In this document: positions 17,422 to 26,435 of the stretch, piece after piece
Numbering within the stretch: position 1 is the stretch's first letter
Layout: each line of letters starts with the position of its first letter
Assembly: GCA_035550975.1 (NCBI GenBank)
Contig: DASZOC010000032.1
Location: 33,447 to 97,446, forward strand
DNA from: DASZOC01 sp035550975
GTDB lineage: Bacteria > Actinomycetota > CADDZG01 > WHSQ01
Length of the DNA: 64,000 nucleotides
Direction of reading: 5' to 3'
Program-made: the position numbers and the translations under genes
The notes under the pieces: generated by a model
Database searches by the model: none
What the model saw: the letters and a program-made list of their open reading frames with translations, nothing else
What the model was told of the DNA's origin: nothing

Positions 17422-19941
17422 ATGCGGCGATTCGTGATCGTTGCCTGCCTCGCCGCGGTCGTCGGGGTCAGTGTGTGGCCGCTGTCTTCCCGCGCGGCCC
17501 CGTCAGCCCGACACGACCTGGCGACGTCGCTGCCTGCCGTCACCAGCGGCGCCCGTCCGGGTCCCGCGGTGCTGTACTCGAAGCAGCCATCGGCCCCGGA
17601 GCTGGAGAACCACGACCCGCGGTTCCGTGCGGCGCCGCTGCTGGTGTCCGGCATCGAGGGGTATGTGCAAGGCGAGTACCTCTACCAGGACTATCTGAAC
17701 GACGACCGGGGCGGGAGTAGCACTAGCGGCGGTGGCGGGGACTACCGCGGTAGGGCGAAGTACCCGGACGATCCCAAGCGCTACCGCGGCAACGCTGCCG
17801 ACCTCGTGGAGGTGCGGATCGCGCCGCAGCAGGACAGCGTCCTCTATCGGTTCACGTTGAACACGATGCTGGTGAAGGACGCCGCGATCATCAGCGTCGC
17901 CTGGGACGCCGATCGCAAAGCCTTGACAGGTTCCGCGACACTCCCGCGCGACCCGGGTGCCCCATTCCCCGGCACGGACCAGGTGCTCACCACGTGGGGC
18001 ACGGGCGCCGAGCTGTCGTCGTGGGACGGGGGTAGCTGGCAGACCACTCCCGTAGAGGTCAGCGCCGACCTGGTGGCCAACCAGATCACGGTCACCGTGC
18101 CCCGGGCGTTGTCGGATCCCCGTGGCGTGTGGCGGGCGACCGTGGCCGCCGGGGTGCACAACGTCGAGACCGGCGGCTGGTACCAGCCAGACAACCAGAA
18201 CAATGGCATCTACAACCTGGGACTGCGCTTCGACGAGCCGGTCTCGACCACCGACGTCGAACTCAGCGACAACAAGCCGCCCGACGAACGGCAGGCACAG
18301 GTGCTCGCCGAGGACAACCCGACGGCGGAGGCCCATGACATCGACTTCGGCCTGCTCGACCGCCGCGTCACTGACATTCGCGTGCCCGCCTCGGGCAACC
18401 AGGCGCGCATCTTCGCGAGCCGCCGCCAGGTGCAGGAGGGGCTGGACCCGGACCGGCCGGACTACTTTCCCGGGAGGCTGCAGCAGTACTTCCTGTACGT
18501 CCCGAGCAGCTACGGACCGAACCACCGCAGCGGGTTCACCTTCGCGCTGCACTCCCTGACAGCGCGGTGGTGGCAGTACAGCAACACGATCGGCGTGCAG
18601 CAGTGGGGCGAACAGCGGGACAGCTTCGTGGCCACTCCCGACTCGCGCGGCGAGGCCGGCTGGTACTTCGACGAGTTCGAGTACGACGCGTTCGAGGTAT
18701 GGAACGATGTCGCTCACCACTTCGCGCTCGACCCCAACCGCGCGTCCATCCTCGGCTACTCGATGGGAGCGTTCGGTGCCTACCGGCTCGGCTTCCTCTA
18801 TCCCGATCTGTTCGGAACGGCGTTGGCGATGACCAACGGCCCCTGCCACGGCATGTGCTTCTATCCGACGGGCTACACGAGCTCGCCGCCCCCGGGCTGG
18901 CGCGGCGTGACGAACCTCTACCTGGAGAACGCCCGCCACCTGCCGTACTTCGTCATGCGCGGCGCGCTCGACGAGTTCGAGAACACCGGCACGTACCAGC
19001 AGACCCTGGGGATTCCGGGCTGGCCTGGGCTGACGAGCTTCCGTGAGCAGGGATACCGGTTCCAGCTGCGCAATTACCCGCACTTTGATCACCTCTTGCT
19101 CGCGTACCTGTCTTACGAGATGCCGGGGATCACGGAGTTCCTGGGAGAGGGGACCGTCGACCGCGACCCGGCGCACGTCACCTTCGCCTACCTGCCTATC
19201 CAGAACACCCGCGAGCTGGGCCTGGTGCACGACCACGCGTACTGGGTATCGCAGGTGACCGTGCGCGAGCAGGCACCGCCGCCGTCCCGAGGAGACGGCA
19301 GTACCGAGCCGGAGACTGTGACCAAGAGCGTGATCGATGCCTTCAGCCACGGGCTGGGAGTCGGCGACCCGACGGAGGTCCGCCCAACCCACACGGTCGG
19401 CACCGGTCCCAGTGCTCATCCTTGGACGCAGGACGGCCAGGTGTGGGGTCCTCTGGCGCAGATCCCGAAGAAGAACCGGCTCGACCTCACCCTCACCAAC
19501 GTCAAGTCAGCGCGCATCGCCACACGTCGCGCGCACCTCGACCCCAGTTGCCAGGTGGAGGTCCGCGTCAAGTCGGACGGTCCGGCGACCATCCAGCTGG
19601 ACGGGATCGGCGATGTCAAGGTGGCCCGCGGCTCCCACACCTATTTCAGCAGCCCCCGAGCGACCGCGGCCATGTGCGCAGCCTCGATGGCCCCGAAGGA
19701 CGGCGGGTCCGGGGATGGCGGACCCGGGGGTGACGCCACACTTGGAGCGGGACGCGGTCGTGGTCCCGGCGCCGACCAGGACGCCCTGTCGGGAGCCGTC
19801 AGCGCAGCAGCGGAGGAATCCCCCCTGGCCGTCACTGGGGCCGCGATCGCGGCCTTGGTCGTGCTGGGTTTGGCTCTAACGACCACGGGTTTCCTGATGA
19901 ACGCCACGGGCCAACACAAGAACGGACGCGATCAAGCATGA
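17422..19941 (+). CDS. Secreted, cell-wall-anchored alpha/beta-hydrolase, paralogue of the 12070 gene
   Basis: 839 residues from the ATG at 17422 (GGGAGTAGGTAT upstream; Sec signal MRRFVIVACLAAVVGVSVW). The GTG at 17395 would add nine residues. Order of parts: signal, beta-rich module with EYLYQDYLNDD (compare EFLYQDYLFDD in the paralogue), alpha/beta-hydrolase with GYSMGA (Ser447), a HDHAYWVS segment close to FDHAYWVS in the paralogue, a glycine-rich linker, LAVTG (802-806), a hydrophobic helix and a polar tail. I infer a class E sortase substrate and surface ester hydrolase. It leads a long co-directional run: its stop overlaps the next gene by four bases, and the ABC importer genes follow, linking hydrolysis to uptake. 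Confidence 0.75.
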   Translation: MRRFVIVACLAAVVGVSVWPLSSRAAPSARHDLATSLPAVTSGARPGPAVLYSKQPSAPELENHDPRFRAAPLLVSGIEGYVQGEYLYQDYLNDDRGGSSTSGGGGDYRGRAKYPDDPKRYRGNAADLVEVRIAPQQDSVLYRFTLNTMLVKDAAIISVAWDADRKALTGSATLPRDPGAPFPGTDQVLTTWGTGAELSSWDGGSWQTTPVEVSADLVANQITVTVPRALSDPRGVWRATVAAGVHNVETGGWYQPDNQNNGIYNLGLRFDEPVSTTDVELSDNKPPDERQAQVLAEDNPTAEAHDIDFGLLDRRVTDIRVPASGNQARIFASRRQVQEGLDPDRPDYFPGRLQQYFLYVPSSYGPNHRSGFTFALHSLTARWWQYSNTIGVQQWGEQRDSFVATPDSRGEAGWYFDEFEYDAFEVWNDVAHHFALDPNRASILGYSMGAFGAYRLGFLYPDLFGTALAMTNGPCHGMCFYPTGYTSSPPPGWRGVTNLYLENARHLPYFVMRGALDEFENTGTYQQTLGIPGWPGLTSFREQGYRFQLRNYPHFDHLLLAYLSYEMPGITEFLGEGTVDRDPAHVTFAYLPIQNTRELGLVHDHAYWVSQVTVREQAPPPSRGDGSTEPETVTKSVIDAFSHGLGVGDPTEVRPTHTVGTGPSAHPWTQDGQVWGPLAQIPKKNRLDLTLTNVKSARIATRRAHLDPSCQVEVRVKSDGPATIQLDGIGDVKVARGSHTYFSSPRATAAMCAASMAPKDGGSGDGGPGGDATLGAGRGRGPGADQDALSGAVSAAAEESPLAVTGAAIAALVVLGLALTTTGFLMNATGQHKNGRDQA

Positions 19942-20579
19942 GTCAGGTCATGTCCCGACTCAGCCATCGGATGCGGTGGCCGCTCCGGGTGATCGGGGGC
20001 GCGGGAGCTAGGGGAGACGCCGACAGCGAAACGGGTTCCGCCGCTCTACACGCCGACAGCCAAACGGCTTCCGTCGCTCTAACTCCCGCTTCCTATCGGA
20101 CCTTCTCGAAGAAAATCGCGCCGGGACTGACGGCGATGGGGGGCGCGCTCGCCGTGATGGGAGGACTCGGAACCTGGATCAGAGTTGAACGGCTCGAGGA
20201 CGAATACGTGGGTCCCGAGCGTGTGGCCACCTTTATGGGTTACGCGCAACCTGCCGGAGTCATCATCGCCGCGCTCGGCGCGGTGGGTCTAGTGGTGGCA
20301 CTTCTGTGGTTGTCTCCGCGGCTGTTGCCGAAGGTCATCCCGGTGGCCGCGGCTCTTGCCGCAGTCGCTTTGATCGTGTCGCGGCTGGTCGCGCTGGTCG
20401 ATCAATCTGAAGGGATCGCAGCGGAAGCTCGACAATCAAGTGATCTCCAGTTTGTGTCATTTCACGCCAGTCTGGGATGGGGCGCGTGGACATTAGTCGT
20501 CGCAGCTGTCCTGTTGGCGCTCGGGGTGGGCGCCGGGGTACTGCGCGAGTTGGATCGGAGAAGGGGGTTCCCGGAATGA
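19938..20579 (+). CDS. Four-helix membrane protein of unknown function
   Basis: 213 residues. A polar N-terminus (~55 residues) contains two near-identical 11-residue units (ADSETGSAALH / ADSQTASVALT). It is followed by about four hydrophobic segments (near residues 65-85, 105-125, 132-152, 178-200). The start overlaps the esterase stop, and its own stop overlaps the start of the substrate-binding lipoprotein (ATGA), so it is embedded in the esterase-importer operon. No family recognised. A plausible but unproven role is an inner-membrane partner of the surface hydrolase or of the importer. Confidence 0.65.
   Translation: MSQVMSRLSHRMRWPLRVIGGAGARGDADSETGSAALHADSQTASVALTPASYRTFSKKIAPGLTAMGGALAVMGGLGTWIRVERLEDEYVGPERVATFMGYAQPAGVIIAALGAVGLVVALLWLSPRLLPKVIPVAAALAAVALIVSRLVALVDQSEGIAAEARQSSDLQFVSFHASLGWGAWTLVVAAVLLALGVGAGVLRELDRRRGFPE
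20017..20082 (+). repeat. 33-bp tandem repeat, two units, inside the membrane-protein gene
   Basis: Units 20017-20049 and 20050-20082 differ at only about four positions (each begins ACGCCGACAGC). Being a multiple of three, the duplication keeps the reading frame and duplicates 11 residues of the polar N-terminus. Confidence 0.75.
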
Positions 20580-22120
20580 AAAGGCAAAGGATCCTCGCAA
20601 TCTCAACTGTCGCAGTGCTGCTTCTGGTGGCCTGCAGCAATGCCGTCCTGGTCGAGCGTCGAACCGGTGAGGCGGCAGGAGCTGAGGGCGATCTCGGCTC
20701 TGGGCCTCTGGCGTCTTCCGACGGCAAGGGCGGGAAGGCCGGATCGGGAGATGAGCTCTCCGAGGGCGGCGCGGGAAGCCTCAATCTCGGCTCCGGCTCC
20801 GGCCCCGGCGGAGGCGGCGGTGGCGGTCCTGGCGGGGGTGGCCGCACGATGTGCGCCACCAATTCGAACCCGGACGACGGCTTCACTGCCGAGACCCTGA
20901 AGATCGGCACCATCCTGCCGCTGACGGGATCCTCTCGGCCCCTTGGCGAGCAGGCCGGACGCGCCATGAAGGTGAGTACCGAGCAGATCATGAACCGACA
21001 GAGCTCCCTCGGCGGCGCCTACAAAAACTACGGCTGGGGATGCCCCGAGCGCCCGGGCATCTTCGGGCGTAGGGTCGAGCTCGAGGTCTTCTCGATGCAG
21101 AACAACACACCCGAGGAGGCGCTCGCGGGTATGCGGCGCCTGATCGCCGCCGAGAACGTCTTCACGGTCAGGGACTGCTATCTCCAGGACGAGCTCATGG
21201 GAGCGGCGGCCCAATACCAGAACCAGCAGCAAGTACCGGCGGTGTGGTGCCACTACTCGGGGATGCCACTCCCCGAACTCGCCCCATGGAGCTTTGCCCC
21301 CGGGACCAACCCGGAGGTGCAGACCGCGATCAACACGGCCTATGACCTCAAGAAGGGAAACAAGAAGAGGATCGCGATCCTCGCCGACCCCACTCACGAG
21401 AGAACCTTGGTGCCGGTCGTCAAGCGAGTTGCCAGCCATTTCGGGCGCAGGATCCCGTCGGACTGCATCGTCTACAAGAGGATCCAGGAGGCCTCGCGCG
21501 GCATGCGTGGGGAGGTCGCCAGGATGCGCACCTGCTATGGGGCCGCCAATCCGACTGACATGGTCGTCGCTCTCGACGCGGTGCTGGCCACGTTCGCGGC
21601 GCTCGAGGCGGAGGACCAAGGGTGGAAACCAGCCAACTCCGGGGTGAGCTGGACCTGCACGGGAACGTCCTGTTGGGCCGTGGTGCTCGCGGACATCTGC
21701 GGACGTGCGTGCGAAGGCATGACCACGAACTCCGCCAGTCTCCCCTTCGTCCCGACGGCAAGCGCCGCGAAGTACCCGGCCGTCAAGATATATCGCGACA
21801 TACACAGGCGCTACCTCAGCCAGGACCCACCCGACATCCTCACCTATGCTCCCATCGCGATCACGTCGGGCATCGCGCTGTGGCTGCAGATGACAGGCCC
21901 GGATCTATCGCGAGAGAGATTTGCACACACGCTCGGCAACCTTAGGAACTGGGATGCCGGTATCGGGCCGGTGATCAACACGAGCGACGCCGATCACTTC
22001 GGGGCCAACGCGACCTGGGTCATCAAGTTCACCGGACGCGCGCCGTGGTTCGATGACGTCTCCGGACGATTCGTCACGTTGGATCAGCTCGGTGTGCCGG
22101 CGAGCGCGGTGGACGGATGA
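20576..22120 (+). CDS. ABC importer substrate-binding lipoprotein, branched-chain amino acid (LivK) type
   Basis: About 514 residues from the ATG at 20576. The lipobox LLVACS with Cys20 follows a lysine/arginine n-region. A long glycine/serine-rich linker (~residues 25-95) precedes a type I periplasmic-binding domain (ETLKIGTILPLTGSSRPLGEQ). These linkers are typical of Gram-positive lipoproteins that must reach through the wall. The protein belongs to the HAAT family, whose members bind amino acids but also amides, aromatic acids and other small acids. Start and stop both overlap neighbours (ATGA at each end), so it is tightly coupled with the genes on either side. The ligand is unknown. Confidence 0.82.
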   Translation: MKRQRILAISTVAVLLLVACSNAVLVERRTGEAAGAEGDLGSGPLASSDGKGGKAGSGDELSEGGAGSLNLGSGSGPGGGGGGGPGGGGRTMCATNSNPDDGFTAETLKIGTILPLTGSSRPLGEQAGRAMKVSTEQIMNRQSSLGGAYKNYGWGCPERPGIFGRRVELEVFSMQNNTPEEALAGMRRLIAAENVFTVRDCYLQDELMGAAAQYQNQQQVPAVWCHYSGMPLPELAPWSFAPGTNPEVQTAINTAYDLKKGNKKRIAILADPTHERTLVPVVKRVASHFGRRIPSDCIVYKRIQEASRGMRGEVARMRTCYGAANPTDMVVALDAVLATFAALEAEDQGWKPANSGVSWTCTGTSCWAVVLADICGRACEGMTTNSASLPFVPTASAAKYPAVKIYRDIHRRYLSQDPPDILTYAPIAITSGIALWLQMTGPDLSRERFAHTLGNLRNWDAGIGPVINTSDADHFGANATWVIKFTGRAPWFDDVSGRFVTLDQLGVPASAVDG

Positions 22121-23595
22121 TCATGAAGCGAGCCGCGGTTCTCGCCTGCGCCCTGATCATGGTTTTCGGTCCGATGACGGTCGCGCTTAGGGCACAAGCA
22201 GCACCTGGAGACAACAAGTCCTCTGTCGGTTACTCGATCCGCGACGGGCGCGCCTATGCCTACAAGGCGGGGCTGAGAGACGAGGTCATCCCGCTCATCC
22301 CGCCATGCAAGCCCGAAGAGGATCCTTATGACTGCGACAACAGCAAGTGGGAACACAAGGAGAACTGCCCTGAGCCGATCGAGATCGGCAGGACGGGCAA
22401 GGCCCCACAGCCCCAGCCACCACCTGAGGCCGAGCCCGCCAAGGGAGGGGCAGGAGACCACGCAGGCCCCCCCGAGCGTCCGGACGAGGGCACCCCGATC
22501 CAGCTCAACCGGCTGCTCAGCGCGGCGAAACTAGGGCACGTTTCGGGGCTGTTTGAGGCAGGCGGGCTGGCCTCATCTATCTACACCGACTCATCCGGGC
22601 GCTCCGAGCCCTTGGCTCACACCCAAAGCGAGGCGTTCGCATCCAATTTCGCGCCCTACGAGGAACGCTGCTACTCCGGCGACGACTCCGGCGACCCCAG
22701 GCCCATCGATAAGGAGAATTACGAGCACTTCCTGTCGCGGTCTTTCAAAACCCCGTCCACCTACCACCTGTCCGAGTGCGTTGGCAAACGGTGCCAGCTC
22801 GGACTCGGCCTCTCCGCCGAGCGCGCTCGCCAGATCGTCCTTCTCGAGGAACGGTCCGGTGAAGTGAGCGGGCGGTTGCGCTCCACGGTCGACGGGCTCA
22901 CTTCCGCCGGAGGGGTGTTCACCCTCGACTCGCTGGTGACTTACGTCACCTTCCGATCAGATGGAACCCGCGGTGGACTCAAGTGGAGCGCGGTTACCAC
23001 CGCATCGGGAGCCAAGGTCGCAGGACAACCGGTCACGCTCCCGCCCGGCGAGACGGTTGCCGGTCCGGGGTTCACAGCCGGGGTCAGCGAGCCATACGTG
23101 GACGCGTCCAAGGATGGAACCAAGCTCAACATCGTCGCATTGGGCTTGCACTTCGGGAGTGAGGAGCAAAACGCCTTTCTCGGCGGGGCGGAGCTCGTGG
23201 CGAGCTTCGGCGCAGACGACGCCTTTCGTTTTCCTCCATTCGATGAGCCCGCCGAGGAGCAAGCAGATCCCTTCGGCACGGGGGGAGGAGGCGGCCTCGG
23301 CTCATTCGGAACCGGGTCTGGAGGTTTCAACATCGGGGGCCCGGCGGACTTCGATGACGTCGCCCAGCCTCCGCCTGCGGCCAGCCCCGTGGCCGTAGGC
23401 GAGCCGGAAGACATCCTCATCTATGAGGTCGTCGCCGGCTACGGCATCACCGCCGCGCTCATCGCCGTTGGTCTCGTGGGCTGGATGATGCTTCTCTCTC
23501 GCTGGCTTCAGCGCTATGCGTGGGCCAGGCGCTTATACAGAGTGCAGCCGTTTAGGGCCTTGGACTGGATGTACCGAGCGTTCATCAAGGTATGA
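22117..23595 (+). CDS. Secreted/membrane-anchored protein of unknown function in the importer operon
   Basis: 492 residues. The signal peptide is MIMKRAAVLACALIMVFG. A proline/glutamate-rich stretch (~85-125) is followed by a beta-rich extracellular region with spaced cysteines, a glycine-rich segment (~385-420), one transmembrane helix (~437-458) and a short basic cytoplasmic tail ending in RALDWMYRAFIKV. It sits between the binding protein and LivH, with four-base overlaps on both sides. Canonical liv operons have no gene here. I recognise no family. The topology suggests an extracellular accessory receptor tethered beside the permease. Confidence 0.65.
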   Translation: MIMKRAAVLACALIMVFGPMTVALRAQAAPGDNKSSVGYSIRDGRAYAYKAGLRDEVIPLIPPCKPEEDPYDCDNSKWEHKENCPEPIEIGRTGKAPQPQPPPEAEPAKGGAGDHAGPPERPDEGTPIQLNRLLSAAKLGHVSGLFEAGGLASSIYTDSSGRSEPLAHTQSEAFASNFAPYEERCYSGDDSGDPRPIDKENYEHFLSRSFKTPSTYHLSECVGKRCQLGLGLSAERARQIVLLEERSGEVSGRLRSTVDGLTSAGGVFTLDSLVTYVTFRSDGTRGGLKWSAVTTASGAKVAGQPVTLPPGETVAGPGFTAGVSEPYVDASKDGTKLNIVALGLHFGSEEQNAFLGGAELVASFGADDAFRFPPFDEPAEEQADPFGTGGGGGLGSFGTGSGGFNIGGPADFDDVAQPPPAASPVAVGEPEDILIYEVVAGYGITAALIAVGLVGWMMLLSRWLQRYAWARRLYRVQPFRALDWMYRAFIKV

Positions 23596-24521
23596 CGATC
23601 GCGGCTCAGCCCTACGCCCAGGTGGCGGCCTTCGGGCTGTCTACCGGGGCTGTGTTGAGCCTCTTGGCGCTTGGACTCGTACTGATCTATCGCACTACCG
23701 GCGTCCTGAACTTCGCCCATTGGGCGATAGGGCTTCTCGGGTTGGTTGTCTATACCGTCGTCACCGGAGCGGGCGTTCCTACGCCGCTCGGTGTGGCGAT
23801 CGCCTTGCCCGTCAGCGTCGTCGCCGGGGTGGCCGCGTACCGGCTCGTCTTTCGGGGGGCATCGGCGGCCAACCAGGTAGTCATGATCCTCATCGCGATC
23901 GGTGTCGCTCAGTTCTATTCGTCGCTGGGGGGGATCGTCTTGGGCTTCGAGCAGTTCACGAGCCTCAGAGGATGGATCCCCATCTACGAGTGGACGATCG
24001 GCGGCGTGGCTGTCCGGTCGTCGGAAGTGGTCACTTTTGCGGCCGCGATTGGGATCGCTTTCGGTTTCCTGGTGTGGTTCCGGCGTTCGCGCACGGGCAG
24101 GGCCCTGCGCGCGGTGGCCCAGAATCGGGAGGCTGCGGAGCTCGCGGGGATTGATGCAATCCGTTACTCGTCGATCGCATGGGGGATCAGCTCCGCTCTC
24201 GCCGCCTTGGCGCTGTTGCTCGTCTTTCCGCACACCGCAGGCGAACGCGGCGGCCTCATCTCGACCGCGGATCTGACTCCACTCGGCACTCTGCTGATAC
24301 CTGCTTTCGGGGCGGCTCTGGTAGGGGGCCTTGTTCATCTGCCCATGGCGCTCCTTGGCGGCTTCGTGTTCGGTATTGCCCAAGAGCTTCTCGTCCTCGC
24401 GCCTCAACCGTGGAGTTCGCTCCGATCGGTGATCGCCGCGCTGCTGATCGTGGTGCTGCTGATGATCCGCACGGAGCGCTTCTTTGCCACGCGACAGGAG
24501 CTGGAGGCGTTGGAAGGATGA
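23592..24521 (+). CDS. livH: Branched-chain amino acid-type ABC permease, LivH subunit
   Basis: 309 residues, about eight transmembrane helices. LALGLVLIYRTTGVLNFAHW near the N-terminus is the diagnostic LivH stretch, and EAAELAGIDAIRYSSIAWGIS is the cytoplasmic EAA-type loop that contacts the ATPase. The start and stop overlap the flanking genes (ATGA). With LivM it forms the membrane channel of importer 1. The gene symbol denotes family only; substrate specificity is set by the binding protein and is unknown. Confidence 0.88.
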   Translation: MTIAAQPYAQVAAFGLSTGAVLSLLALGLVLIYRTTGVLNFAHWAIGLLGLVVYTVVTGAGVPTPLGVAIALPVSVVAGVAAYRLVFRGASAANQVVMILIAIGVAQFYSSLGGIVLGFEQFTSLRGWIPIYEWTIGGVAVRSSEVVTFAAAIGIAFGFLVWFRRSRTGRALRAVAQNREAAELAGIDAIRYSSIAWGISSALAALALLLVFPHTAGERGGLISTADLTPLGTLLIPAFGAALVGGLVHLPMALLGGFVFGIAQELLVLAPQPWSSLRSVIAALLIVVLLMIRTERFFATRQELEALEG

Positions 24522-25636
24522 GTGCCCAGACCGTGGAGCTCGATAGGCAAGAAGCAGAACCCATCCAAGCCGAAGAAACCGCTTCGAGCGCACGTCGGAG
24601 AGTGACGCCTGGCCGTCTTGCCGGACTGGTGGGCTTAGCAGCGATGATCGCCGCTCCTCTCCCGTTCGGAGACTATGGCCTGTTCATCGGCCAGTTCGCA
24701 CTGGTGTACGCGATCCTGGGGCTCTCGATCGTCGTGGTTACCGGCTACGCGGGGATGCTCTCGCTGATGACGTACAGCTTCGCCGGCATCGGGGCTGTCG
24801 TGACCGCCGCCGCGATGTCGTCGTGGGACTTCCCCTTCTGGATGAGCGTATTCATCGCAGCAGCAGCCACGGTACCCGTCGCAGTCTTTGTTGGCATGGT
24901 CTCCGTTCGACTGAAGGGTCTTTACCTGGCGATCGCGACCCTTACGCTATCCACCGCGCTCGGCGAGACGTTTTTCAAATGGGACGCGGCGATGGGGGGA
25001 CGGGCGGGCTGGTTGGTAGAGAAACCCGCCGTCGGCCCCATCGATCTCGCGAGTGAGGCCGCCTTCTACGTAGTGCTGCTCGGGGTCGTCGCCCTGTTGG
25101 TGTGGATGATCGGAGGCTTGAGGACGTCGCGCCTAGGCCGGGCGATGCTTGCCGTGCGCAACAACGAGCTCGAGGCTCAGGCGCTCGGGATCAATCCCTA
25201 CAGGACGAAACTGTCGGCGTTCGTTTACGGAGGCATGATCGCGGGGGTCGGGGGGTCTTTCCTTGCGTTGTTGCTGACGAACGTGACCCGCGAGGCCTTT
25301 CAGTCGCCCCAGGTCGAGGTGACCTCCATCCTGCTGGTATCGCTGGTCGTCATCGGCGGCATGAACAGAGCCATAGGGGCGGTTCTGGGCGCGGTTGCAC
25401 TCGTGGCGCAGCAGCAAGTCTTCCAAGGCGCGGAGGCTCTGTTCTCCGTCTTCGGGCTTTACGCGGCTGTCTTGCTCATCCTGTTCCTCCGGCTCCACCC
25501 CGGAGGCATCGTCCAGCTCGGCCAGAGCTTGGCTCACCTGACGCGTGTCCGCCCGGCGCTGGGTATAGGGATCACCTCCGCGATCCTGCTCTTCAACATC
25601 GGTGGCGGTTACCTGATCGTGCGGTATCTGTCGTGA
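24518..25636 (+). CDS. livM: Branched-chain amino acid-type ABC permease, LivM subunit
   Basis: About 372 residues from the ATG at 24518, which overlaps the LivH stop. A ~30-residue glutamate-rich cytoplasmic leader precedes ten or so helices. LSIVVVTGYAGMLSLMTYSF and RLKGLYLAIATLTLS are characteristic LivM segments, and NNELEAQALGINPYRTKLSAF is the ATPase-contact loop. The upstream reading frame extends farther, but that part is only LivH read out of frame. It ends 13 bases before LivG. Confidence 0.88.
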   Translation: MSAQTVELDRQEAEPIQAEETASSARRRVTPGRLAGLVGLAAMIAAPLPFGDYGLFIGQFALVYAILGLSIVVVTGYAGMLSLMTYSFAGIGAVVTAAAMSSWDFPFWMSVFIAAAATVPVAVFVGMVSVRLKGLYLAIATLTLSTALGETFFKWDAAMGGRAGWLVEKPAVGPIDLASEAAFYVVLLGVVALLVWMIGGLRTSRLGRAMLAVRNNELEAQALGINPYRTKLSAFVYGGMIAGVGGSFLALLLTNVTREAFQSPQVEVTSILLVSLVVIGGMNRAIGAVLGAVALVAQQQVFQGAEALFSVFGLYAAVLLILFLRLHPGGIVQLGQSLAHLTRVRPALGIGITSAILLFNIGGGYLIVRYLS

Positions 25637-25649
25637 CGAGGGCGCGCCC

Positions 25650-26435
25650 GTGGCCTTGTTGAGGACGAGAGACATCACTCTCCACTTCGGGGGGATCGCG
25701 GCTCTCTCCGAGGTGGATATCACGATCGAGGAAAAGGAGATCGTAGGGCTCCTGGGTCCTAACGGCGCCGGCAAGTCGACGCTGTTCAACGTCATCACCG
25801 GTTATCTGAAGCCAGACTTCGGCCGCGTCTTGTTGCAGGAAGACGACGTGTCTCGCTTTCTCCCGTACGAGCGCGTTCGGGCCGGGATCGGGCGGACCTT
25901 TCAGCATGTGAAGCTGTTTAGGGACCTCACGGTCTACGAGAACCTCTTGGTCGCGCAACATCGCCATCTATCGGCCGGCGGCTTCGCAGCGATGTTTCGG
26001 ACGCCCGGTTGGCGTCGCGACGAGAAAGAAGCGCGCGAACGCGCGGCCAGGATCCTCGAACTGGTCGATCTCGGACCGTGGAAGGATCGGAAGCCGTTGG
26101 AGATCTCTTACGGAACGACTCGATTCCTCGAGCTGGCCTGTGTGTTGTCGCTGGAACCGAAGATCCTGTTGCTCGACGAGCCCGCCTCGGGGATCCAGCA
26201 GAAGGAGGTCGAGGCGCTGGGACCCATGCTCAAGCGCATCCGCGACGACACCGGCTGCGCCATCCTTCTCATCGAGCACGACATGGGCCTGTTGTTGAAC
26301 AGCTCGGAACGCATCTACGCGCTCGATCTCGGCAAGATCATCACCGAAGGAACGCCGACCGAGGTCGTCCACGACGACCGCGTCCTCAGCTCCTATCTCG
26401 GCCGGACGAGGAGTGGGTCTCGTGCTACGGCTTGA
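25650..26435 (+). CDS. livG: Branched-chain amino acid-type ABC ATPase, LivG subunit
   Basis: 261 residues from a GTG start. Walker A GPNGAGKST and Walker B ILLLDEPASG are intact, and the family-specific GIGRTFQHVKLF is present. The ABC signature reads ISYGTTRFLELA rather than LSGGQ; LivG proteins normally have LAYG here, so this is a mild variant. It powers importer 1 together with LivF, whose GTG start lies inside the last 23 bases of this gene. Confidence 0.88.
   Translation: MALLRTRDITLHFGGIAALSEVDITIEEKEIVGLLGPNGAGKSTLFNVITGYLKPDFGRVLLQEDDVSRFLPYERVRAGIGRTFQHVKLFRDLTVYENLLVAQHRHLSAGGFAAMFRTPGWRRDEKEARERAARILELVDLGPWKDRKPLEISYGTTRFLELACVLSLEPKILLLDEPASGIQQKEVEALGPMLKRIRDDTGCAILLIEHDMGLLLNSSERIYALDLGKIITEGTPTEVVHDDRVLSSYLGRTRSGSRATA

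Noticed and set aside
17503..19419. Long open frame (638 codons) on the minus strand
   Set aside because: It is fully antisense to the second surface hydrolase, has no signal, no motif and arginine/valine-rich composition typical of reading GC-rich coding DNA backwards.
20603..21805. Open frame of 400 codons on the minus strand
   Set aside because: Antisense to the LivK-type lipoprotein gene, with composition of a shadow frame.
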